Shown: one piece after another, positions 42,162-53,329 of the stretch
Layout: each line of letters opens with the position of its first letter
Position numbering within the stretch: position 1 is the first letter of the stretch
Assembly (NCBI GenBank): GCA_019637075.1
Contig: JAHBWI010000002.1
Span: 682,001-746,000, forward strand
DNA length: 64,000 bases
Direction of reading: 5' to 3'
Source: Nitrospiraceae bacterium
GTDB lineage: Bacteria > Nitrospirota > Nitrospiria > Nitrospirales > Nitrospiraceae
The notes under the pieces: generated by a model
Database searches by the model: none
What the model saw: only the letters and a program-made list of their open reading frames with translations
What the model was told of the DNA's origin: nothing
Translations under genes and position numbers: made by a program

Positions 42162-42293
42162 GAGCCCACGCGAAAAATGGTGGACATTTCAGCGTGTTTC
42201 CATCCGACGTTCACAACGGTGGGGTATTTCGCGCCACCCCTCGCCGATCGCCCTGTCGCAAAGGGCTGCAGGGGCGGAAGGCCGAGCAGCCAA

Positions 42294-44885
<2,592 letters not shown>

Positions 44886-44899
44886 CGACAATGCTCCCT

Positions 44900-45376
44900 T
44901 TACCGCAGCACGTTCCTGATCCAATCCCCCAGCACGTGGGTGACCGCCACGACGACGAAGCCGATCAGAAGGTGCTCGCCGATGACCCTCCATGGCGCAA
45001 TCCTCTGCGCCCGTGCCAACACGAAACTCAGCAGCGTCAACAACAAGAGTCCCCACGCGACGCTGATCGTCACGGCTTGATCCAACGGGAGGTACAGCAC
45101 CGGGACGGCAAATGTGCCGGCCACGACCAGCTTGGCGACGAAGGTGGCGACCGTGGCCTCCCAAATCTCCACCTCCCGGCCGTTGTTCTTGGACTCTTCG
45201 GCAATGTGAATCCCCAGCGCATCGGAAAGCGCATCGGCGATCGCAATGGTAACGATGCCTCCGACGACGGCGGATTTGGAATGGGTTCCTGCATGCAGTC
45301 CGACCATCAGGCCCAACGTCGTAATCACGCCAGAAGCCAACCCGAAACTCAAACCCGTTTTGAAGGATTGCCTCAT
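44900..45376 (-). CDS. VIT1/CCC1-family metal transporter, short
   Basis: A 158-residue protein with about four helices. It has the family patterns IAIADALSDALGIHIAEESKN and VTISVAWGLLLLTLLSFVLA. Shorter than usual CCC1 proteins and lacking a ferritin-like domain. The family carries Fe2+ or Mn2+. Immediately after it comes the Mg ATPase gene, so a cation-handling pair is likely. Confidence 0.8.
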   Translation of the reverse strand: MRQSFKTGLSFGLASGVITTLGLMVGLHAGTHSKSAVVGGIVTIAIADALSDALGIHIAEESKNNGREVEIWEATVATFVAKLVVAGTFAVPVLYLPLDQAVTISVAWGLLLLTLLSFVLARAQRIAPWRVIGEHLLIGFVVVAVTHVLGDWIRNVLR

Positions 45377-45377
45377 A

Positions 45378-46028
45378 TCAGCAGGAGGATCGCGTTGCGC
45401 CGTTCGTACAACCGGTCAGCCACCCTTGAAGATCGGTCAGGAGCCGGGCGACCGCCCGATTGGCCGCCATGACGCCGCCATACGCATCCTCCGACGAAGC
45501 CGGCTCCGCTGCCTCAAACTCTCTGGTGCCGACGATGTGGTAATCGGGCAGCTTCAGCAGTTGCGCGCGCAACGAGAGTCGGACGCGGCTCGGCTGTTGA
45601 AGAAATTCCTGTACCAGCTCAACTTGATCCACATCCAGCCGGTAGTCCCCCCTGACCGCACTGGGCAGAGCCACGACCGCCTGCCACGCAGCTCCCCGCT
45701 CCAGTTGCAGCAGCAAGAGCGATCGCAACATCCTGGCCGGCGCATCGGCCCATTGGTGCGTGGCATAGTAGGCCAGTTCGTGCGGACGTTTGACGTAGGC
45801 CATGCGCGCACTGTCGAACCCCGGTCTTGCCAGAGGAAGGTTCAGCAACAATACCGGAGCGCCTGCTCCATGAGACTCCACTGCGGCCCGCTGTTCGGCC
45901 GGATCCGGACTCAAGACAAAGGTGTGGATCGCCGCCGGCTCCTCGCGCGGCACCGACAGGCACCCGGTCAGCAGCAGCAATCCCGCAGCGAGCAGCGAGT
46001 CGCACAATCGCGTCGTCGTCCCCGGCAT
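45378..46028 (-). CDS. ABC transport auxiliary lipoprotein (PqiC-like)
   Basis: A 216-residue outer-membrane or periplasmic lipoprotein. Lipobox LLLTGCLSVP (Cys near residue 23) after a signal region; the body resembles the PqiC/DUF330 fold (THTFVLSPDPAEQ). Ends CTNGATRSSC. Follows MlaD by 4 bp and would complete the lipid-transfer route across the periplasm. Confidence 0.85.
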   Translation of the reverse strand: MPGTTTRLCDSLLAAGLLLLTGCLSVPREEPAAIHTFVLSPDPAEQRAAVESHGAGAPVLLLNLPLARPGFDSARMAYVKRPHELAYYATHQWADAPARMLRSLLLLQLERGAAWQAVVALPSAVRGDYRLDVDQVELVQEFLQQPSRVRLSLRAQLLKLPDYHIVGTREFEAAEPASSEDAYGGVMAANRAVARLLTDLQGWLTGCTNGATRSSC

Positions 46029-46032
46029 CACG

Positions 46033-46995
46033 TCACTCCCCCGGACCGCGCGGTCCGGCCCTCCTGCCCAGCACCAGCGAACTCGGCTCCTGTTCGAGCT
46101 GCCGCGCGACCTGCTGCAAGGTTGCGGTGAGCTGGCGCATCTCGGCGACCAATTGGCCGGTCTCCGCAAGTGTCTGCCGTGTGAACTGCTCGATCTCCGG
46201 GCGGCTGCCTTGCACCACGCCGCCGACGGCCTTGCTCGTTCGCGCCAACTCATCCGTCATGAGCTGCAACGATCCCGCGCTCTTGGTTAGCCGTTCGAGG
46301 AGCGCCGGCACCTGCCGGTTCAGACTCTCCGTCAGCTTCGCAAGATTGCCGGCGGACTGCGAGGCCCTCAGGATGCCCTGGTCGACTTGATCGCTGTGAG
46401 CGGCCAAAGCGTGGGTCACCGTGGCCAAGTCGTTGAGGATCTGCCGCAGGGCCACGCGATTCTCTTCGCCGACCAGACCGGTCGCTTGCTCGGCCAACAT
46501 CGTCAGGTTATGCATCAGGTTGGATACGTCTTGGTCGGAGAGCAACTTCGACAGGGCCATATCCAGACGAAAGAACAACGACGGGCCGGTCTTGATCACG
46601 GGATATTCCTGACCGGCTTGAAGCTCCAAGGCCGGGGCCTCACGGCTGCCGCCCGTGAGGTTCAACGTCGCAAGCCCCGTCAGCCCCTGGGTCTCCAGCA
46701 CGGCGATGGTGTCGGTCTTGATCGGAGTCCCATGCAGGATGTCGAGTGTCAGCCGTACTTCTTCCGGCGTCTCGGGATTCAATGCGATCTCTTTGACGCG
46801 CCCGACATCCACCCCGCGATACTTCACGGTGGAATCCACGCTCAGCCCGGCCACGGACTCACGCATCAGGGCATGATAGCGATCATACGACCCCCGATAG
46901 TCGGTCTTCCCCAACCAGAGGACGACACCGATCAGCAGGGCGCCGAAGAACGCCACAAATCCGCCGACAAGCACGTAATTGACTTTGGGCTCCAT
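46033..46995 (-). CDS. mlaD: MlaD-family substrate-binding protein
   Basis: A 320-residue protein with an N-terminal membrane helix (YVLVGGFVAFFGALLIGVVLWL) and one MCE domain (about residues 40-120, VKYRGVDVGRVKEIALNPE), followed by a long helical region (SAGNLAKLTESLNRQVPALLERL...). This is the MlaD/MCE family that bridges inner-membrane ABC transporter and outer lipoprotein in phospholipid transport. Head of the pair with the PqiC-like gene; the ATP-binding and permease genes lie upstream. Confidence 0.9.
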   Translation of the reverse strand: MEPKVNYVLVGGFVAFFGALLIGVVLWLGKTDYRGSYDRYHALMRESVAGLSVDSTVKYRGVDVGRVKEIALNPETPEEVRLTLDILHGTPIKTDTIAVLETQGLTGLATLNLTGGSREAPALELQAGQEYPVIKTGPSLFFRLDMALSKLLSDQDVSNLMHNLTMLAEQATGLVGEENRVALRQILNDLATVTHALAAHSDQVDQGILRASQSAGNLAKLTESLNRQVPALLERLTKSAGSLQLMTDELARTSKAVGGVVQGSRPEIEQFTRQTLAETGQLVAEMRQLTATLQQVARQLEQEPSSLVLGRRAGPRGPGE

Positions 46996-47093
46996 CTTTC
47001 AGTCTCAGAGCGTATGACCGACAACACCAACCCTATCCACCCTTATACTGCCGCGAGCTTCCCTCGTCCCTCTGGTCTCGAGGGATTGGACAT

Positions 47094-47184
47094 GAGACGG
47101 TAGACGCAAGACATCGAATAAAACATCAATTGCGGTGTGCTCCGACCTCGCACCTAGGGGCTTTCGTCCGACGTCTACCGTCTC
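47094..47184. repeat. Inverted repeat (family B) overlapping the MlaF gene end
   Basis: Perfect 13-bp arms GAGACGGTAGACG (47094-47106) and CGTCTACCGTCTC (47172-47184). The right arm forms the last codons (ARR and stop) of the MlaF gene. Similar arms are near 22399, 36839 and 38631. Confidence 0.75.
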
Positions 47185-47969
47185 GCGTCTTTCATCCCCA
47201 TTTGCTCCATCGCGGCCCGGCCGCGCGGTCCCTGCAGATATTCCCGAACCAACGGTTGGTGGGAGACCATCAGCTCCGGCATCGTGCCAAGGCCCAGCAC
47301 CTGCCCCTCTCCAAGAATCGCCACGCGATTGGCGATGCGCCACAACGTGTCCAAATCGTGCGTCACCATCACGACGGTCAACCCGAACAATTCTTTGAGT
47401 CGCAACACCAGTTCATCGAAGCCGGCCGCGATCATGGGATCCAGCCCGGCCGTGGGCTCATCGAGAAACAGCAATTCGGGATCCATTACGATCGCGCGAG
47501 CCAAAGCCGCTCTCCGCCTCATGCCGCCGCTCAGCTCGTTCGGAAACTTTCCTGCGCTCTCCGGCGGCAAGCCGACCAATGCCAGCTTGATCGCCACAAT
47601 CTCGCGCACCACGTCGGGCCCCAGTCTGGTGTGCTCCCGCAGCGGCACCGCCACATTGTCGGCCAAGGTCAGCGAACTAAACAGCGCCCCGTGCTGAAAC
47701 ATGACCCCGAACCGTCGATGCAACTCCAGCCCGTCCGCCTCCTCCAGCCGCTGACTGTCGATGCCGAACAAGCGCACCGAACCGGCCGTCGGCGCCAACA
47801 ACCCGATGATCTCCCGCAACAGGGTCGACTTTCCGCAACCGTTTCCACCCGCGATCGCAAACACCTCCCCGCGTCGGATGGAAAGACTTACGTCGCTGTG
47901 CACCACCGACGAGCCGAACTTCGTCGACACATGGTCGACCTCGATGATTGGAACATCGTTCCCCTGCAC
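47175..47969 (-). CDS. mlaF: MlaF-type ABC ATPase
   Basis: A 264-residue ATPase. Walker A GGNGCGKSTLLREI (about 42-55), signature LSGGMRRRAALARA (about 145-158) and Walker B LLFLDEPTAGLDP. The start is GTG at 47969 with GCGGAGGCG upstream. Powers phospholipid transport with MlaE. It lies after a 218-bp gap in the run that contains the small ORF at 48008. Confidence 0.94.
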   Translation of the reverse strand: MQGNDVPIIEVDHVSTKFGSSVVHSDVSLSIRRGEVFAIAGGNGCGKSTLLREIIGLLAPTAGSVRLFGIDSQRLEEADGLELHRRFGVMFQHGALFSSLTLADNVAVPLREHTRLGPDVVREIVAIKLALVGLPPESAGKFPNELSGGMRRRAALARAIVMDPELLFLDEPTAGLDPMIAAGFDELVLRLKELFGLTVVMVTHDLDTLWRIANRVAILGEGQVLGLGTMPELMVSHQPLVREYLQGPRGRAAMEQMGMKDARR

Positions 47970-48007
47970 ATCGCCTCCGCAAACCAGGCTTATTCCCAGA
48001 TTTGCCG

Positions 48008-48175
48008 TCAGTAGCCGGGATTACTCATGAATGCCGTAGCGAGGCGTCCGAGACCGAAGTCCCCCGGGGCTTCCCGCAAGCGAGCCCGACGCAGGCGCGC
48101 GCCAAGTCCGTTGAGGAGGGCGAACGAGAAAAGCCCCGCCGGACGAGAGTACCGGGCGACGAAGTCGGTATTCAT
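48008..48175 (-). CDS. Small 55-aa ORF between MlaE and MlaF
   Basis: An ATG-to-TGA frame of 55 residues that fills most of the 218-bp gap within the mla run, 12 nt after the MlaE stop. It begins MNTDFVARYSRP and includes GLFSFALLNGLGARLRRARL, an amphipathic segment, and ends SNPGY. Codon third positions are mostly G or C, like the neighbours. No ribosome-binding site is obvious, and I recognise no family. Too short for most ORF callers. Confidence 0.45.
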   Translation of the reverse strand: MNTDFVARYSRPAGLFSFALLNGLGARLRRARLREAPGDFGLGRLATAFMSNPGY

Positions 48176-48187
48176 GAGTGGTCCGGG

Positions 48188-49333
48188 TTACAGGTCCCAC
48201 CAGTTCAGAAGAATGCTGCAGATCGCATCGAAAATGATCACCAGGAAAATGCTCTGCACGACGCTGATCGTGGTATGGCGACCGACATCATCGACCCCGC
48301 CGCGGATCTGAAACCCTTGGTAGCAGCCCACCAGCGCGATGATCACGGCGAAGAACGGCGCCTTGGCCAGTCCGATCAGAAAATGCCGCAGTGCCACCGC
48401 CTCCTCGAAGCGCCGGACGAACTCGGCAAAACTGACCTTGAGTTGCGACAGCGCGATGATCATGCCGCCGAACGACCCCAGCACGTCGGCGTAGACCGTC
48501 AGCAACGGGAGGGCCACCACCAACGCGATCGCGCGGGGCAGCACCAGGAGATTCACCGGCGACAACCCCAGAGTTTTGACCGCATCGAGTTCTTCGGTCA
48601 CTTTCATGGTTCCAATCTGTGCCGCATAGGCGGAGCCGGATCGCCCGGCGATCAGGATCGCCACGATCAGGGGCGCAATCTCCCGCAGCAAGGAGATGCC
48701 GACCAGGTCGACGATGAAAATATTGGTGCCGAATTTTCTCAACTGTTCGGCCCCCTGGTAGGCGATGACCACGCCGACCAGGAAGGTCAGGAGGCCAGTG
48801 ATGGGGAGCGCCTGCACCCCGTCGGTCTTGAGACAATTGAGGATCGCATGCCATCTGATCCGCCTCGGGGACGCCACCATACGGACGAACGTGACGACCG
48901 CTTCACCGAGAAATCCCAATGCTCGAAGAGCATGCAGCCGGCGGTTTTCGAGAAACCGGTCCAGGCGTACCACGAATCTGGGCCGCGAGAGGGCACCGCC
49001 TCCGGATGGCGACCAATTCGATACGACGATGTCGAACAGCTGCGCATGTTCCGGCTTCATGCCTTCCAGCGCCACGGCACAGCCGCGCTGTCGACAGGCT
49101 GCCAGCGTGCGCTGCAACACCACGGCCCCTCCCGTATCGAACGCCGTGATGCCGCTGGCATCACAACGCAGGGATCTTCCCGAAGGCCACGCCAGCGCGC
49201 TGAGAAACTGCTCGAGGTTCGCCAAGTACGGCAACGTCCACGGCCCTGCGCAGACGACGGTTCCATCACCGGTCAAGGTGACATGCGCCCCGCCGGCCGG
49301 CTTGATTCGCAAAGAGTGCCCCCTGCTCGTCAC
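48188..49333 (-). CDS. mlaE: MlaE-type permease with N-terminal STAS (MlaB) domain
   Basis: A 381-residue protein. The N-terminal domain (about 1-105) is a STAS fold (SLRCDASGITAFDTGGAVVLQRTL), the MlaB role fused to the permease. The C-terminal MlaE part has about five helices including ILIAGRSGSAYAAQIGTMKVTEELDA. The preferred start is GTG at 49333 with GTGAGG 7 nt upstream; a TTG at 49339 overlaps the preceding stop. Works with MlaF, MlaD and the lipoprotein below. Confidence 0.9.
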   Translation of the reverse strand: MTSRGHSLRIKPAGGAHVTLTGDGTVVCAGPWTLPYLANLEQFLSALAWPSGRSLRCDASGITAFDTGGAVVLQRTLAACRQRGCAVALEGMKPEHAQLFDIVVSNWSPSGGGALSRPRFVVRLDRFLENRRLHALRALGFLGEAVVTFVRMVASPRRIRWHAILNCLKTDGVQALPITGLLTFLVGVVIAYQGAEQLRKFGTNIFIVDLVGISLLREIAPLIVAILIAGRSGSAYAAQIGTMKVTEELDAVKTLGLSPVNLLVLPRAIALVVALPLLTVYADVLGSFGGMIIALSQLKVSFAEFVRRFEEAVALRHFLIGLAKAPFFAVIIALVGCYQGFQIRGGVDDVGRHTTISVVQSIFLVIIFDAICSILLNWWDL

Positions 49334-49335
49334 CC

Positions 49336-50490
49336 TCAAACCTCACCGCGCGCCCGCAACGACGACACCCATTCGCTTTTCGTCATGAGCAGCGAACCGA
49401 GGCCGATCACTACGGCCCCGATCGTCAACACACCGCCCAGATAGGGTACGAGCGACAAGACGGAATACAGCAGCAGCCCCAATACAAACGGCGCGGCCAG
49501 GGAAGGGTCATCGGATGGCCGACGCAAGAGCAGCTGTCCGAACCAGGTCATGACATAAATGCGGGCCAGATACAGGGCGACCATATACAGAGCGAACAGG
49601 ACGAGACCCAAGGGCATTCCGAGCAGGGTCACCATGCAAAGGACCGCCAAGATCGGGAGTCCGACCATGGCCCCGATGCCCCATCCCGCCGACGCCAGCG
49701 GCCTGCTCGAAATCGTAACGGAGACGAGTCCGGTGAATCGAGGATACAGACGGATCAGCAACAACCCCAGGATCAGCGTGGATACGAAACTTATGCCGAC
49801 GCATGCAAACCGGATCCCGGCCAGACCATGGCGAACATACTCGCCGTTCCACCACTCCGGAAGCGGTCGCCGCACGAGCCCGCCCCGCACCGTGGCGCCT
49901 TCATCCATGGCCGGCGCCGATTCGCTCCAATAACGCAGCTTGCCTGCCACAGCCGCTTTCTGGGTGAGACGGATGGATGCCGCCGCGACGACCGCATCGT
50001 GCTCGATTCCGTTTGCGATCGTCAGCATCCCTGCCGCCACCTTTGCGTCGCGACCAACATGCCCGGCCAGTTCGACTTCTCCACCAGCCGCAACGAAATT
50101 GTCGTGCACCCGGGAAGACTCCGCCAGCCGGATATCCCCGCCGGCCACCGCGAGATTTCTCCCGACCGTGCCGCCGATCGTAACCTGCCCGCCGATCACC
50201 CTCGCGTCCTGGGCTATGGCCCCGGTGAGCGTGACCGCCCCTCCGGACGCGATCACATCACCGTTGATCGTCCCATCCACCACCACCTCGCCGCCGGCCG
50301 CGTACAGATCGCCGTTCACAGTCCCCGAGATACGCACCTGCGGTCCAAAAGCGATATAGTCTCCCTGCACGACTTGGCCGGCGGCCAATCGGGATCGCCC
50401 GACGAGAATCGAGCGCTCGGATGCCTCTTCCGCCGACAAAGGGTCCGCCAGGCTCAACAGCAGCACGATGCTCAAGACGGCCAGGTTCAT
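49336..50490 (-). CDS. Bactofilin-like polymer-forming protein with membrane C-terminus
   Basis: A 384-residue protein. After a signal-like segment (AVLSIVLLLSLADPLSA) the region about 30-190 is a beta-helix of short repeated strands (VNGDLYAAGGEVVVDGTINGDVIASGG, then AIAQDARVIGG and so on), a bactofilin-type repeat. The rest has four to six helices (FVSTLILGLLLIRLYP, GLPILAVLCMVTLLGM, LGLLLYSVLSLVPYL). ATG at 50490 after CAGGAGG overlaps the previous stop (ATGA). Probable role in surface or envelope scaffolding; function in this run is inference. Confidence 0.82.
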   Translation of the reverse strand: MNLAVLSIVLLLSLADPLSAEEASERSILVGRSRLAAGQVVQGDYIAFGPQVRISGTVNGDLYAAGGEVVVDGTINGDVIASGGAVTLTGAIAQDARVIGGQVTIGGTVGRNLAVAGGDIRLAESSRVHDNFVAAGGEVELAGHVGRDAKVAAGMLTIANGIEHDAVVAAASIRLTQKAAVAGKLRYWSESAPAMDEGATVRGGLVRRPLPEWWNGEYVRHGLAGIRFACVGISFVSTLILGLLLIRLYPRFTGLVSVTISSRPLASAGWGIGAMVGLPILAVLCMVTLLGMPLGLVLFALYMVALYLARIYVMTWFGQLLLRRPSDDPSLAAPFVLGLLLYSVLSLVPYLGGVLTIGAVVIGLGSLLMTKSEWVSSLRARGEV

Positions 50491-51659
50491 TGGAATTGCC
50501 TCCTGAATCGCCAAAGGCCGAACCCAAAGAGCGCGCCGCCGAGGACGGTCAACGCCAACACTTGACGCCACAGAACCTCCAGTCCGGTCCCCTTGAGCAG
50601 GATGCCGTGGGCGATTTCAACAAAGTACCGCAGGGGCGACAACATCATCAGTCTGCCGACCCATGCCGGCATGGATTCAAGCGGCGTCAGGATCCCGGAC
50701 AACAGCAGCATGGGCGCAACCACGAGCAAGGTCAACATCCCCACCTGAGCCTGATTCCTTGCCAGGGTAGCGGCAAAGATTCCCATTCCTGCCGTCGCCA
50801 CGACGAACAGGGCCGTCAGGGCGAACAACAACGGACTGCTCCCTCGAATCGGGACCCCGAAAATCGGTTGCATGACGCCGAACAACGCAACCGCCGTCGC
50901 AACAAGGATCACCAATGTCATGGCCACCACTTTGGGAAACATGATCTGAAACGGTGTCAGCGGCGACACCAGCAATTGTTCGACCGTGCCTCGTTCTTTT
51001 TCCCGCACGAGCGCCGCCGCCGGGAGCAGCATGGCAAAGATCGTGATCATGCGCAACAGATGGGAAATGGATTCGAACCAGGTCTCATTCTGATCCTGGT
51101 TGTACCAGACCCGGTGGTCGCTCACGACCATCGGGCCGGCGGCCGCAGTTCCATCCCCCAATCCGATTCGCTTCGAGGCCGCCTCCTGCGCAAACTGTCC
51201 GACGATACGCGAGGCATAGCCGGCCGCTGAAAGTCCCTGCGGCGCGTTCGTGGTGTCCACCAGCACTTGCAGGGAAGCCGATTCCCCCGCGGCCAGCGCC
51301 TCATGAAAACGGGGAGGAATCTCCAACACCAGCATAGACCAGCCCCCATCCAACCGTTCGAAGGCTTCCGCCTCCCGGGTCAGTTCGCCGTCGAATCGAA
51401 AATACGGGGCATGAAACCGACCGACCAGCTCGCGGGACGATAGGCTTCGATCCGAGTCGTGAATCAGCAGGCCGGCGTTCCGCAATTGCGTCTGCAAGCC
51501 GGTGCCGGTGATGTACACGGAGACCGTGAAGGAATAGACGAGAAACCCCATGAGCGGAAGGTCGCGGAACAACTGCAGCAACTCTTTCCGCGTCATGACC
51601 AGCAACCTGCGCCACCAGCGCGTCGTGCGCGTCGCAGTTCGAACATCGTTCGTCGTCAT
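50487..51659 (-). CDS. ABC-2 type permease (YbhR/YhhJ-like)
   Basis: A 390-residue membrane protein. First helix LPLMGFLVYSFTVSVYI, a large extracytoplasmic domain (about 60-185), then five helices including FPKVVAMTLVILVATAVALFG and LLVVAPMLLLSGILTPLESMP; the EKERGTVEQLLVSPLTP motif is typical of ABC-2 permeases. Overlaps neighbours at both ends. One of two permeases of an export complex. Confidence 0.88.
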   Translation of the reverse strand: MTTNDVRTATRTTRWWRRLLVMTRKELLQLFRDLPLMGFLVYSFTVSVYITGTGLQTQLRNAGLLIHDSDRSLSSRELVGRFHAPYFRFDGELTREAEAFERLDGGWSMLVLEIPPRFHEALAAGESASLQVLVDTTNAPQGLSAAGYASRIVGQFAQEAASKRIGLGDGTAAAGPMVVSDHRVWYNQDQNETWFESISHLLRMITIFAMLLPAAALVREKERGTVEQLLVSPLTPFQIMFPKVVAMTLVILVATAVALFGVMQPIFGVPIRGSSPLLFALTALFVVATAGMGIFAATLARNQAQVGMLTLLVVAPMLLLSGILTPLESMPAWVGRLMMLSPLRYFVEIAHGILLKGTGLEVLWRQVLALTVLGGALFGFGLWRFRRQFQ

Positions 51660-52810
51660 TGGCGAGGCCTCTTGCTGAACAGGCGATATCCGAGCAGTCC
51701 CAGCGCCCCTGCATAGATCAACAGGGCCAGCATGTCCGCCCAGAGAACCGCGAGACCGACGTTCTTTAGGAACGTCCCCCGCACGATATTGGTGAAGTAC
51801 ATGCCGGGGAACACATGCGCCTGCGCTTGAGCGGCCGGGCTCAGCGACGACACCGGCACCATGAGCCCGGAAAACAGAATCGTCGGAACCGTGCTCACGA
51901 CCACCGTGATGATCAAGGCCGCCTGCTGCGTACTAACCAGCAGGGACACCACGAGGCCGATGCCCGTACTCGTCAAAACGAACAGGAGCGCGCTCACCAG
52001 AAACAACGCGAGGCTCCCCTTGAACGGCACCGCGAACAGCCACACTGCGATGAGCCATAACAGCACGACGTTGATCGAGGACATGCCCACATACGGCAAC
52101 AGCTTCCCGGCCAGAAATTCCAGCCGGCTCACGGTGGCGCAATAAATGTTATAGATGGAACCCGTTTCCTTCTCGCGGACTACGCCGAGGGCGGTGAGTA
52201 ACGGCGAGGCTACCATGAGGGAAAGCATGACCAGGGCTGGCACGGTCGACCAGGTGCTGCGCACTTCTTCGTTGTACAGATATCGTACCTCCAACCGAAT
52301 CGGCTGAAGCAGCCGTTGAGCATCCGGGCGCGCAAGGCCTCGCACCCGGGCCACAGACTCCACGAGCAGGTCCGTGTTGAACGCGCTGTTGACGGCGATG
52401 ACGTAGCCCTTTGTAATATCCGCGCGGAGAGGGAACGTGCCGTCGAGAAGGGTCTGCACATGCGCCGCTTGTCCCGCGCGCAATCGTTCTTGAAAGTGTT
52501 CGGGGATCACGATCACGGCCCGCGCCCTTCCGGTTCGCAGCCACTCGTCGCTCTGGGCCTCGTGGGACAGCGGCCCTTGGAAGGAAAAGTATCGGGATTC
52601 AAGGAATCGGTACAGGTAGTCTCGGCTCATCGGGCTCTGGTCCCGATCGAGCACCGCGAACGGAATCTGCTCCACGTCCAACACCAAACCGTACCCGAAC
52701 ACGACCATCCATAGGCTCGGCATCAAGAACGCCAGAAGCAGAAACAACCGGTCGCGTGTGACCTCCCGCCACTCTTTCGAGGCCACCGCGCCGATACGCC
52801 GCAGATTCAT
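51656..52810 (-). CDS. ABC-2 type permease (YbhS-like)
   Basis: A 384-residue paralogue of the previous gene. First helix RDRLFLLLAFLMPSLWMVVFGYGL, then a soluble domain, then REKETGSIYNIYCATVSRLEF and five helices to the C-terminus. The ATG at 52810 overlaps the DUF2231 stop (ATGA). Adjacent to the double ATPase; the four-gene set resembles YbhGFSR of E. coli, which exports cationic compounds. Confidence 0.88.
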   Translation of the reverse strand: MNLRRIGAVASKEWREVTRDRLFLLLAFLMPSLWMVVFGYGLVLDVEQIPFAVLDRDQSPMSRDYLYRFLESRYFSFQGPLSHEAQSDEWLRTGRARAVIVIPEHFQERLRAGQAAHVQTLLDGTFPLRADITKGYVIAVNSAFNTDLLVESVARVRGLARPDAQRLLQPIRLEVRYLYNEEVRSTWSTVPALVMLSLMVASPLLTALGVVREKETGSIYNIYCATVSRLEFLAGKLLPYVGMSSINVVLLWLIAVWLFAVPFKGSLALFLVSALLFVLTSTGIGLVVSLLVSTQQAALIITVVVSTVPTILFSGLMVPVSSLSPAAQAQAHVFPGMYFTNIVRGTFLKNVGLAVLWADMLALLIYAGALGLLGYRLFSKRPRQ

Positions 52811-53232
52811 TTGGGGAGCACTCCGGCTCCGTAGCGGTAGACAAGATCGCCGCCGAAGTAGCTGGCAACGAACAGGACGAGTAACCCGACCGCCCCAACG
52901 ACCAGCACCAAAACCCGCTTCTCCGGCATCAATCCCATCCGCATGGCGAACCGCCAAGCGACCAGCGCGGCAAAGATTCCGGCCGCGACGAATGCCAGCT
53001 CCTCGTGGATCTCGATCGCGGGCTTGGGAATGCCGCTATGCTCCACCGCCTCCTCCGCAAAATGGCCGGTGACGACGGCCGCGCCCGCCGACAAGAGTCC
53101 GGTGATCGACAAATACCACCCGCTCTCGCGTAACCGTTCATCCTGCCGCCAGACTGCGAGCAAATCGAACAACCAACCGGTCGTCAAAAGAGCAATGGGA
53201 AAATGGACGAGCATGGGATGAATGGGATGCAT
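52807..53232 (-). CDS. DUF2231 membrane protein
   Basis: A 141-residue protein with four helices. It starts MHPIHPMLVHFPIALLTTGWLFDLLAV, the diagnostic DUF2231 pattern with HPxHP-like and HFPIAL. AAAGGAG precedes the ATG. The His pair might bind haem or metal. Its position inside an ABC exporter set is unusual. Confidence 0.88.
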   Translation of the reverse strand: MHPIHPMLVHFPIALLTTGWLFDLLAVWRQDERLRESGWYLSITGLLSAGAAVVTGHFAEEAVEHSGIPKPAIEIHEELAFVAAGIFAALVAWRFAMRMGLMPEKRVLVLVVGAVGLLVLFVASYFGGDLVYRYGAGVLPK

Positions 53233-53329
53233 GGTGCTCCTTTCGGCTCACTGGTCACGTATCAACCGGAATAATCCGGCGGCCATCTGCATTCGGCTGT
53301 CGACACTGGCCCGACTGAGGGCTCACCGC

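Noticed and set aside
48027-48311. 94-codon plus-strand ORF at the mlaE end
   Set aside because: It is the reverse of mlaE and of the small ORF at 48008, with very high arginine content.
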